From: RGIG5612 sp045616165
GTDB taxonomy: Bacteria; Bacillota; Clostridia; Lachnospirales; Lachnospiraceae
DNA: 13,528 nucleotides
Direction: 5' to 3'
Assembly: GCA_045616165.1 (NCBI GenBank)
Contig: JAZLGF010000010.1
Location: forward strand, 1-13,528
Within the stretch, counting starts at the first letter, position 1. The number at the start of each line of letters is the position of its first letter. Shown here in pieces: positions 7,876 through 13,494 of the stretch. Position numbers and translations under genes: made by a program. Under the pieces are notes generated by a model that worked only from the letters and a program-made list of their open reading frames with translations, searched no databases and was not told the origin of the DNA.

Positions 7876-7904
7876 AGTATAAGCCAATTTTAATTTAAAT
7901 TCCA
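7876..7904 (-). promoter_or_regulatory. Possible merR promoter
   Basis: On the minus strand, TGGAAT (7904-7899) and TATACT (7881-7876) are separated by 17 bases. The site lies 27 bases before the merR ATG. The -35 is weak and the call rests only on spacing and the -10. Confidence 0.3.
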
Positions 7905-7926
7905 TATAATATAATGAAAAAGTTTC

Positions 7927-7957
7927 TTGACCTTGGAATAGTTCCAAGGTTTACAAT
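7927..7957 (+). promoter_or_regulatory. MerR-type promoter of the hydrolase/BKACE operon
   Basis: A -35 TTGACC (7927-7932) and a -10 TACAAT (7952-7957) are separated by 19 bases, longer than the normal 17. The spacer is filled by the perfect dyad ACCTTGGAA-TAG-TTCCAAGGT (7930-7950), with 9-base arms. An over-long spacer occupied by an operator dyad is the signature of promoters that MerR-family activators untwist. The regulator gene begins 77 bases away on the opposite strand. Transcription would start near 7964. Confidence 0.85.
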
Positions 7958-7974
7958 TAGCCTGTAAACAACGA

Positions 7975-7992
7975 TGGGGATTTATGTCCCCA
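7975..7992 (+). promoter_or_regulatory. Hairpin at the 5' end of the catabolic operon leader
   Basis: TGGGGA (7975-7980) and TCCCCA (7987-7992) form a stem about 10 bases after the predicted transcription start. An AAGGAGG (8016-8022) follows with free spacing to the ATG. The most likely role is protection of the 5' end of the message. No longer riboswitch-like fold is evident. Confidence 0.5.
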
Positions 7993-8030
7993 AAAATAAA
8001 ATATCTATTATATGTAAGGAGGATTTTACC

Positions 8031-8963
8031 ATGGCATACATGCCCCTTAACAAAGATAATTTTTATCTTGAAACAGAAAAAATGACAAAAATTTGGGACC
8101 TTAGCCAACCTTGGGGTTGGGATACACCTCTTTGGCCATTCCCAGGCGCACGTTCAGACCTTAACTTCCCACGTGGACAGTATCTTGAGAGATTCCATAA
8201 GAGAACATGTACTTACACAGGTACTCTTCATGCTGCAACTCACTGTGATGCTCCTAACCACACACTTCATGAAGAAGAAGTTGATCGTGAGCGTTATGGT
8301 TACACACTTTCAGAGCTTCGCTTAGAGCACGCTATCGGCACTGGCGTTATCGTTGACCTTACTTGGATGTATGATGAATTTGAAAAAGCATTCAACGCAG
8401 CAGGCGGCGACCCAGCTAAGATGGGTGAATATGCTGAAGTTCCTGGAAAACAAGGTGCTATCTGGCACATCATTACTCCAGAAGACGTTCAAAAAGCTCT
8501 CGACAAAGACGGCCTTGAGATTCGTCCTAACGACTGGGTAGTTCTTAACACAGGCTTCCATCGTTATTGGAGAAAGAACAACGATAAATACTTTAACTAC
8601 TATGCTGGAAACGGCCCAGAACTTGCTAAATGGCTTATGTTCGAAAAGAAGATTAAAGGTATCTCTGGTACATACGGTGCTTCTGATTCACCAGTATGGC
8701 ATTGCCCAGTTAAAGAACAAATGCCTTGGCTTTACAACAACTACAAACTTGCTACAGGTCGTGATATCGACGTTGATTATCCTGACTATGAGCCTTGCCA
8801 TCGTCTCTTTGGACAACATGGTGTTATGGCTGTTGAAAACGCAGGTGGAGACATTGACGAAGTTACAGGTAAACGTATGATTATCGCTGCATTCCCATTC
8901 CGTTGTGAAGCAGCTGATGGTGGTATGGTTAGATTAGTAGCATGGGAAGAAGGTTCTTTCTAA
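8031..8963 (+). CDS. Cyclase-family metal-dependent hydrolase; candidate dihydrophloroglucinol cyclohydrolase
   Basis: This 310-residue protein belongs to the cyclase / kynurenine formamidase-like family (PF04199), which uses Mn or Zn to hydrolyse amides, lactones or cyclic ketones. The metal motif THCDAPNH (70-77) gives His71, Asp73 and His77, with His67 just before it. GASDSPVWH (216-224) fits the second active-site loop, and Glu269 in VMAVENAGG fits the C-terminal metal ligand. The protein is longer than typical 210-260-residue formamidases, with an extended N-terminus rich in Trp and Pro. The start at 8031 follows AAGGAGG by 8 bases; an upstream ATG at 7974 would lie in the leader hairpin. 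As first gene before a hydroxy-acid dehydrogenase and a BKACE, the best reading is opening of a cyclic 1,3-diketone to a 3-hydroxy-5-oxo acid. Family is sure; substrate is inferred. Confidence 0.85.
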   Translation: MAYMPLNKDNFYLETEKMTKIWDLSQPWGWDTPLWPFPGARSDLNFPRGQYLERFHKRTCTYTGTLHAATHCDAPNHTLHEEEVDRERYGYTLSELRLEHAIGTGVIVDLTWMYDEFEKAFNAAGGDPAKMGEYAEVPGKQGAIWHIITPEDVQKALDKDGLEIRPNDWVVLNTGFHRYWRKNNDKYFNYYAGNGPELAKWLMFEKKIKGISGTYGASDSPVWHCPVKEQMPWLYNNYKLATGRDIDVDYPDYEPCHRLFGQHGVMAVENAGGDIDEVTGKRMIIAAFPFRCEAADGGMVRLVAWEEGSF

Positions 8964-8982
8964 ATTAAATAAAAATAAAATA

Positions 8983-9012
8983 TGTCACTGTGGCCAATTG
9001 GCTACAGTGACA
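8983..9012 (+). repeat. 30-base near-perfect palindrome between hydrolase and dehydrogenase genes
   Basis: The arms TGTCACTGTGGCCAA (8983-8997) and TTGGCTACAGTGACA (8998-9012) match at 14 of 15 positions, and the remaining pair is a G-T wobble in RNA. There is no loop sequence beyond the innermost bases. No T-run follows on the plus strand, so it should not end transcription of the operon. On the minus strand it is followed by a T-rich tract. It could stabilise or divide the message and tune expression of the first gene against the rest. Confidence 0.65.
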
Positions 9013-9033
9013 AAAATTTCGAGGGAAATAATT

Positions 9034-9996
9034 ATGAAAACACTTGAAGATATTAAAAAAGTTGCAGTCCTCGGCGCTGGTACAATGGGCCCTGGTATTG
9101 CTCAAATGTTCGCTATTGGCGGATGTAACGTAACTGTTTGGACACGTAGTGAAGAAACTTCTGCAAAGGCTGCTGAAACACTTCATAAAAGTTTAGTTAC
9201 TTTTTCAGAAGAAGATTTAATCGGTAAAGATGATGTTGAACCTATCTTCGCACGTGTTACATTTACAAACACATTAAAAGATGCTGTTGATGGTGCTGAC
9301 TTCATTATGGAAACAATCGTTGAAAAGAAAGAAGCTAAAGAAGAACTTTATGCTCAGCTCGATGAACTTGCTTCAGAGGATTGTATCTTAGCATCTAACA
9401 CTTCTGGTCTTAACGTATTTGAAATTATGCCTGAGCGTCGTCTTAAACAAATGGTTATCGCTCACTGGTATGCACCAGCTCAACTTATTCCTTTAGTTGA
9501 AGTTGTTAAAGCTGAAGCTGCTCCACAAGAAGCGGCGGACGTTACAGTTGCTCTTTTAGAAAAATGCGGAAAGACTCCTGTTCTTATGAAAAAATTTATC
9601 CGTGGTTACATCGCAAATCGTATGCAAATGTGTATCAACCAGGAACTTTTCTTCCTTCTTGATAACGGATATTGCACTCCAGAAGATATCGATAAAGCCG
9701 TTAAAGCAAGCTTTATCCCTCGTGCAGTTGTTTTAGGTCTTTGTAAACGTGCTGACTTTGGTGGACTTGATATGACAGCTAATAACTATCGTAACAAGAG
9801 TTATACAATGCCTCCAGAAGTTGATATGCCTAAGACACTCCAGGAACATCTTGATAAAAATGAACTTGGTCTTAAGACTGGAAAAGGTTTTTACGATTAC
9901 ACAGATTGTGATAAACAAGAACTTCTTGCAAAACGTGATAAACAACTTTTCGAAGTTTTCAAACTTGCTAAGAAATTCATGGATGATCCAGTTTAA
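9034..9996 (+). CDS. 3-hydroxyacyl-CoA dehydrogenase-like enzyme; candidate 3-hydroxy-5-oxohexanoate dehydrogenase
   Basis: This 320-residue protein resembles 3-hydroxyacyl-CoA dehydrogenases and relatives acting on free acids (carnitine dehydrogenase, L-gulonate dehydrogenase/lambda-crystallin). The Rossmann loop GAGTMG (14-19) opens the NAD(P) domain. SNTSGL (121-126) and the dyad His144 and Glu156 (in HWYAPAQLIPLVEV, 144-157) form the catalytic set. The C-terminal helical domain (about 185-320) includes FIRGYIANRMQ and GLKTGKGFYDY. After beta-strand 2 the sequence is VWTRSEE, with no acidic residue where NAD-specific enzymes have Asp, so NADP use is possible. Position between hydrolase and BKACE implies oxidation of a 3-hydroxy acid to the 3-keto acid cleaved next. 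GAGGG precedes the ATG at 9034; an in-frame upstream ATG at 8998 lies inside the palindrome and is unlikely. Confidence 0.85.
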   Translation: MKTLEDIKKVAVLGAGTMGPGIAQMFAIGGCNVTVWTRSEETSAKAAETLHKSLVTFSEEDLIGKDDVEPIFARVTFTNTLKDAVDGADFIMETIVEKKEAKEELYAQLDELASEDCILASNTSGLNVFEIMPERRLKQMVIAHWYAPAQLIPLVEVVKAEAAPQEAADVTVALLEKCGKTPVLMKKFIRGYIANRMQMCINQELFFLLDNGYCTPEDIDKAVKASFIPRAVVLGLCKRADFGGLDMTANNYRNKSYTMPPEVDMPKTLQEHLDKNELGLKTGKGFYDYTDCDKQELLAKRDKQLFEVFKLAKKFMDDPV

Positions 9997-10022
9997 TCAT
10001 AAAAGAAAGGAACTAATTAACA

Positions 10023-10949
10023 ATGTCAAAAACAAACAAAGTTATGATTCAGTGCTGTCTTTGTGGTGCTGGAACTAAAAAAGCTCAAGCTCCTACAGTA
10101 CCTTATACTGCTGAAGAACTCGCCCAGCAGGTTGTAGCAGTTGCCAAAGCCGGCGCTTCTATCGTTCATATTCATGTTCGTGAAGATAAAGAAGTTGATG
10201 GCGAAATGCAAATTGGTTACAAATCAATGAGCCTTCAAAAATTCACTGATGCTGTTGAAGCTTGCCGTAAGGCTTGCGCTGAAGCTGGCGTTGATGTAAT
10301 TATCAACCTCACTACATCAGGCGGCGAGTACGAAGATGTTAAACGTATCCAACATCTTAGCGCTCTTCATCCTGAAATGTGCTCTTTTGACCCTAACACA
10401 ATTAACTGGTCAAATAGTTACATCTTTGAAAACAGCCCACGTTTCCTTAACAAATTATCTCAAGAAGTTGTTAAAGAAGACATTAAACCTGAATTTGAAG
10501 TATTCGATACAGGTCACATTGACTCTGTTATGTACTATGTAAACAAATGGAATATTCCACAACCTCCACACATCCAATTCATCATGGGTGTTGGCGGATC
10601 AATGCCTGGAACAACTCAAAACCTTGCATTCTTAGTTGATAAACTTCCTGCTGGCGCTACATGGTCAGTATCAGGTATCGGTAAAGCTCATGTTCCTATG
10701 ATGCTTGCTGGTCTTGCTCTTGGATGTGATGGTCTTCGTGTTGGTCTTGAAGACAATGTTATGTTTGGTAAAGACGCTGATGGCAACAAGATTATCGCTA
10801 CAAACGAAATGCTTGTTCAACGTGCAGTAGAACTTTGTAAACTTGCTGGTCGTGAAATCGCAACTGCTGATGAAGCTCGTGAAATTTTAGGAATCAAACG
10901 TAACTGTTTAAAAGATGAAACTACTCTTCCTACTACATTCACAGAATAA
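10023..10949 (+). CDS. BKACE-family beta-keto acid cleavage enzyme; candidate triacetate acetoacetate-lyase
   Basis: This 308-residue protein is a complete BKACE (DUF849) TIM-barrel enzyme: a 3-keto acid plus acetyl-CoA gives acetoacetate plus a shorter acyl-CoA. The metal ligands are His49 and His51 (VHIHVRED) and Glu243 (GLEDN, 241-245). Arg239, Asp244, Thr98/Ser99 (NLTTSGG) and Thr126 match catalytic and carboxylate-binding residues of the characterised 3-keto-5-aminohexanoate cleavage enzyme Kce. The Kce residue Glu14, which binds the substrate amine, aligns with Gly17, and the loop GAGTKKAQAP has two lysines and no acid. A cationic substrate such as 3-keto-5-aminohexanoate is therefore unlikely. 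3,5-Dioxohexanoate (triacetate) would fit and would yield acetoacetyl-CoA plus acetoacetate. It is followed by genes for an acetoacetate-type CoA-transferase. Confidence 0.9.
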   Translation: MSKTNKVMIQCCLCGAGTKKAQAPTVPYTAEELAQQVVAVAKAGASIVHIHVREDKEVDGEMQIGYKSMSLQKFTDAVEACRKACAEAGVDVIINLTTSGGEYEDVKRIQHLSALHPEMCSFDPNTINWSNSYIFENSPRFLNKLSQEVVKEDIKPEFEVFDTGHIDSVMYYVNKWNIPQPPHIQFIMGVGGSMPGTTQNLAFLVDKLPAGATWSVSGIGKAHVPMMLAGLALGCDGLRVGLEDNVMFGKDADGNKIIATNEMLVQRAVELCKLAGREIATADEAREILGIKRNCLKDETTLPTTFTE

Positions 10950-10964
10950 TTAAACTTCAAAAAT

Positions 10965-10994
10965 GTGGCTTCCTGTCTTTTGGTGGGAAGCCAC
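10965..10994 (+). repeat. Intercistronic hairpin before the CoA-transferase genes
   Basis: GTGGCTTCC (10965-10973) pairs perfectly with GGAAGCCAC (10986-10994) across a 12-base loop. No U-run follows, so it is not a full terminator. It sits in the 67-base gap between the BKACE and CoA-transferase A genes and may protect the upstream message end or attenuate the last two genes. Confidence 0.6.
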
Positions 10995-11016
10995 TAATTA
11001 AAGAAAGAGGTTAAAA

Positions 11017-11733
11017 ATGAAAAGTAAAATTGTAAGCCTTGAAGAGGCTGTATCAAAAGTTGAAAGTGGTATGACACTTCTCCTTCCTGGTTTCGTTAAC
11101 GTAGGCGTTGCTGAAACTCTTATTGAAGCTGTCATCAATAAAGGTTGTAAAGACCTTAATGTTATTTCGAATAATACTAGCGTACGCGGCCAAGGTATTG
11201 GCAAACTCGTGCATGCTAATCTTATAAATCACATTACATGTTCTCATATCGGTAGCAACACTGAAACAGTCGAAAAAGCTGTTGCTGGTGAGATTAATAT
11301 CACATTCACACCACAAGGAACTCTTTGCGAAAGAGTTCGTGCTGGCGGTGCTGGAATCGGTGGCGTGCTTACACCTACTGGTGTTGGTACTCCGATGGAA
11401 GAAGGAAAGCAAATCCTTGAATGGGATGAAGCTAAAGGCGAATACAAATTCGTTAAAGGTGATGATCCTGAAAACGGAAAACGTTTCCTTCTTGAAACTC
11501 CACTTCGTGGTGATGTTGCTCTTATTCATGCTTGGAAAGCAGATCCAATGGGCAACGTTGTTTACCACAGAACAGCTAGAAACTTCAACCAAATCTTCGC
11601 TACAGCTGCTGACTTCGTAATAGTTGAAGCTGAAGAAATCGTTGAAAATGTTGGCGATTTAGATCCAGATGAAATCATGACTCCTGGAGCACTCGTTGAT
11701 ATGGTTGTTCAAGCTAAAAAGGAGGTAGAATAA
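11017..11733 (+). CDS. Family I CoA-transferase subunit A (acetoacetate/butyrate type)
   Basis: This 238-residue alpha subunit of a heteromeric class I CoA-transferase resembles AtoD/CtfA. The N-terminal glycine loop reads LLPGFVNVGVAETLIEA (about 22-38) in place of the more common GGFMGVG. FTPQGTLCERVRAGGAGIGG (about 97-116) and FLLETPLRGDVALIHAWKADPMGN (about 156-179) are family-conserved blocks. It supplies CoA binding, while the catalytic glutamate is in subunit B. The expected role here is moving CoA onto the acetoacetate released by the BKACE, making acetoacetyl-CoA for thiolysis or butyrate formation. AGAGG precedes the start. Its stop shares one base with the next start. Confidence 0.9.
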   Translation: MKSKIVSLEEAVSKVESGMTLLLPGFVNVGVAETLIEAVINKGCKDLNVISNNTSVRGQGIGKLVHANLINHITCSHIGSNTETVEKAVAGEINITFTPQGTLCERVRAGGAGIGGVLTPTGVGTPMEEGKQILEWDEAKGEYKFVKGDDPENGKRFLLETPLRGDVALIHAWKADPMGNVVYHRTARNFNQIFATAADFVIVEAEEIVENVGDLDPDEIMTPGALVDMVVQAKKEVE

Positions 11734-12386
11734 TGACTGGTAAAGAATTTATGGCTTGCCGTGCAGCAAAATTTTTCAAAGACGGTGATCTTGTAAACTT
11801 AGGTATTGGCGTACCTACTATGTGTCTTGACTATATTCCTGAAGATATTGATGTTTGGGTTCAATCTGAAAACGGTGTTATCGGTTTAATAGGTACGCCG
11901 GAAGAAGGCGAAGTAGCTGACCCTGATGTTGTTGATGCAGGTGGAAGAGTTTCTAAGTTAAGAACTGGTGGATGTTGCTTCGACAGTTTCACATCATTTG
12001 GTTATATCCGTGGTGGTCATGTTGATATCACTATTTTAGGTGGTTACGAAGTTGACGAAAAAGGAAGCCTTGCAAACTGGATGATTCCTGGTGCAACATG
12101 CGCAGGCATGGGCGGTGCTATGGACCTTGTTACAGGTGCTAAAACAACAATCGTTTTAATGCACCATTGCGTAAAAGACGGATCACCAAAAATCGTTAAA
12201 AAGACTGAACTTCCTCTTACAGGAAAATGCGTTGCAGACTATATCGTAACTGAATACGCTGTTATTCATGTAACGAAAGAAGGCCTTGTTCTTGAAGAGA
12301 TTGCCCCTACTACAACGGTTGAAGAAGTTGTAGCAATGACAGGCGCAGACCTAATTATTCCTGAGCATGTAGGATATATGGCTTAA
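11733..12386 (+). CDS. Family I CoA-transferase subunit B (acetoacetate/butyrate type)
   Basis: This 217-residue beta subunit resembles AtoA/CtfB. GIGVPTMCLDYIP (about 24-36) is the usual N-terminal loop, and QSENGVIGLIGTP (44-56) carries the catalytic Glu46 that is thioesterified during transfer. GGHVDITILGGYEVDEKGSLANW and GGAMDLVTGAKTTIVLMHH match the conserved C-terminal core. The gene overlaps subunit A by one base (TAATG), with AAGGAGG (11719-11725) inside the end of subunit A, so the two are made together. It is the last gene of the rightward operon and is followed by a terminator. The acid pair used is inferred from the BKACE neighbour to include acetoacetate. Confidence 0.92.
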   Translation: MTGKEFMACRAAKFFKDGDLVNLGIGVPTMCLDYIPEDIDVWVQSENGVIGLIGTPEEGEVADPDVVDAGGRVSKLRTGGCCFDSFTSFGYIRGGHVDITILGGYEVDEKGSLANWMIPGATCAGMGGAMDLVTGAKTTIVLMHHCVKDGSPKIVKKTELPLTGKCVADYIVTEYAVIHVTKEGLVLEEIAPTTTVEEVVAMTGADLIIPEHVGYMA

Positions 12387-12405
12387 ACCCTTAAATGCGG
12401 ATATT

Positions 12406-12423
12406 ATGGCCTTAGCTGGCCAT
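12406..12423 (+). other. Small palindrome in the operon 3' UTR
   Basis: ATGGCC (12406-12411) and GGCCAT (12418-12423) flank a 6-base loop shortly after the CoA-transferase B stop. It is not followed by a U-run. It may be a 3' processing or stability hairpin. Confidence 0.35.
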
Positions 12424-12495
12424 CTATCATATACGATGTTAGACTCTACGTTGGGAACGGTAATGACTCTACATCGAAATTGCATTAAGAATATA

Positions 12496-12525
12496 GAAAA
12501 CTGCCACCAAACGGTGGCAGTTTTC
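12496..12525. terminator. Bidirectional rho-independent terminator
   Basis: GAAAACTGCCACC (12496-12508) and GGTGGCAGTTTTC (12513-12525) form a perfect 13-base stem around AAAC. The GC-rich core is flanked by A- and T-runs, so it can act on both strands. It ends the rightward catabolic operon and, 4 bases past the hicB stop, the converging hic transcript. Confidence 0.9.
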
Positions 12526-12529
12526 GCAT

Positions 12530-12868
12530 TTATACTTGATTTATGAATCCGGTTAATGCTAATTCCACAATAGAATTCAGTGACTTCTTTTTCTCCTGCG
12601 CATATATTGCAACTTTTTTATGCAGTTCGGGCGTTATCCTAATATTGAAAGTTCCTTTATATGCCCGTTCTGGTTTAATTCCTCGTTCTTCACATAGATT
12701 TAAATAATCATCAACTGCTGTATGAAAATCCTTTATTAGTTGCTTCGCATTTTCACCCTCATACGAAATTAACGATTTGATTCCTTGCACTTTGCCATAG
12801 AAAACACCATCTGCTTCTGAAAATTCAATATTTCCAATATACCCCTTATATTCAATAATATTACTCAT
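12530..12868 (-). CDS. hicB: HicB-family antitoxin
   Basis: This 112-residue protein has the HicB layout. The N-terminal RNase H-like degenerate domain (YKGYIGNIEFSEADGVFYGKV, about 7-27, then INDF-type helix QLIKDFHTAVDDYLNLCEERG) is followed by a C-terminal ribbon-helix-helix domain (FNIRITPELHKKVAIYAQ, from about residue 76). It would bind the HicA toxin and the hic promoter. AGGAGGG (12883-12877) with an 8-base gap supports the ATG at 12868 as its own start, although the frame stays open upstream into a hicA remnant. HicB appears intact and would now be an antitoxin without a local toxin. Confidence 0.85.
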   Translation of the reverse strand: MSNIIEYKGYIGNIEFSEADGVFYGKVQGIKSLISYEGENAKQLIKDFHTAVDDYLNLCEERGIKPERAYKGTFNIRITPELHKKVAIYAQEKKKSLNSIVELALTGFINQV

Positions 12869-13021
12869 TCCAAAATCCCTCCTGCACACACGCGAACCAC
12901 TAGTCTTCCCTTGATTATTTTGTTCAAATCCATAATGCTCTAATAAAGTAATAATTTCCTGAAATGAAATATTCTTATTATAGTTTTTCAATTTATCTTC
13001 TATTACTTTCCAACGTGCCAT
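12869..13021 (-). pseudogene. hicA: Truncated hicA toxin gene, joined in frame to hicB
   Basis: An ORF starting at 13021 behind AAGGAGG (13033-13027) encodes about 46 residues of a HicA-type protein: ISFQEIITLLEHYGFE, then NNQGKTSGSRV. In full-length relatives of this TSGSR subgroup the chain continues with a strand, an LHKPHP-like motif and a final helix, about 35-40 residues. Here it runs straight into CRRDFG, which is the hicB Shine-Dalgarno region read as codons, and on into hicB without a stop. The simplest explanation is an in-frame deletion of the 3' half of hicA. The product could be a 163-residue fusion, or the segment may only serve as leader for hicB. Confidence 0.7.
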
Positions 13022-13065
13022 TAATGCCTCCTTTATAATATAATTTACAATTTGATATTGCAACT

Positions 13066-13237
13066 ATTTTTGATACCAAAATTTTAAAAAATAATATTCA
13101 AAAACTTTTCCCTTTATTAATCATGAAAATAAGCAGAATCTGCTAGAAATCACGCGAAATCGCTCCGTGTACGAACGTACCTTGATAATATAATATATTC
13201 TAAAAACTATATCAATATAAAAAATGAAATTCATTTT
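13066..13237. promoter_or_regulatory. AT-rich upstream region of the hic genes with dyads
   Basis: No ORF is supported here. ATTTTTGATACCAAAAT (13066-13082) is a near palindrome just upstream of the hic start and could be a HicB operator. AAAATGAA-A-TTCATTTT (13221-13237) is a perfect palindrome with 8-base arms. A minus-strand TTGCAA-17-TATTAT lies next to the hicA Shine-Dalgarno, but it would place the transcript start inside that site, so the true promoter is uncertain. Confidence 0.35.
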
Positions 13238-13275
13238 GACAAATCAGAACTTGTCGAGCTCTTTTCTAAATGCTC

Positions 13276-13340
13276 GCAGCCCGACCTACTCGTTTCTGGC
13301 TCGGGTTCCAACTCGCCGACAACGAGCAGGTCGGCTCTGC
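13276..13340. repeat. Long GC-rich hairpin
   Basis: CCGACCTACTCGTT (13281-13294) pairs with AACGAGCAGGTCGG (13321-13334) with one mismatch. Flanking GCAG (13276-13279) and CTGC (13337-13340) extend the stem after a short internal loop. The 26-base apical part can fold further (GGC/GCC). It is strongly GC-rich against AT-rich flanks. It resembles a dispersed intergenic repeat or structured RNA rather than a terminator. Confidence 0.6.
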
Positions 13341-13390
13341 TCGCAATCCTTACACACAAATATTTTTATGTGGAATGAGCGTAATGGAAC

Positions 13391-13494
13391 GCGAAGCTGA
13401 CGGCGCCTGAGCTTAAGAAGGAGCTCGCGCCGTGGCTTCGCTTCCTACGGCAGCTAACTTTCGTTCGCCAGTACACTTATGTCCGCCTGCTGCC
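13391..13494 (+). repeat. GC-rich two-stem structured repeat, right copy
   Basis: This aligns with the minus-strand reading of 146-246. Stem 1 is GCGAAGCTGACGGCGC (13391-13406) with GCGCCGTGGCTTCGC (13427-13441), and its loop contains GAGCTT/GAGCTC. Stem 2 is GGCAGC (13449-13454) with GCTGCC (13489-13494). Stem 2 differs in sequence from the left copy but still pairs, so both arms changed together. No ORF is present. The element continues towards the window edge (TTGTTTTATT), where similarity to the left copy fades. Confidence 0.7.

Noticed and set aside
7890..8108. 72-codon minus-strand ORF over the divergent promoter
   Set aside because: It covers the MerR-type promoter and the leader of the hydrolase gene, with no domain and no ribosome binding site.
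8983..9012. Terminator inside the catabolic operon
   Set aside because: The palindrome is not followed by a U-run on the plus strand, and the downstream genes complete the same pathway.
9034..10949. Carnitine degradation (carnitine dehydrogenase plus dehydrocarnitine BKACE)
   Set aside because: The pair is the same family combination, but the BKACE loop has lysines and no acid for a trimethylammonium group, and a cyclase-family hydrolase has no place in that pathway. It is kept only as a less likely alternative.
11053..11592. 179-codon ORF on the minus strand
   Set aside because: It lies wholly antisense to CoA-transferase subunit A, has no ribosome binding site or recognisable domain, and reads as a shadow of the biased codons of the real gene.
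10023..12386. Lysine fermentation cluster (kce with CoA-transferase genes)
   Set aside because: The Kce amine-binding glutamate is replaced by glycine, and no aminomutase, 3,5-diaminohexanoate dehydrogenase or 3-aminobutyryl-CoA ammonia-lyase gene is present.
146..13494. Composite transposon bounded by the inverted repeats
   Set aside because: No transposase or integrase lies between them, the copies are diverged, and no target-site duplication can be identified.
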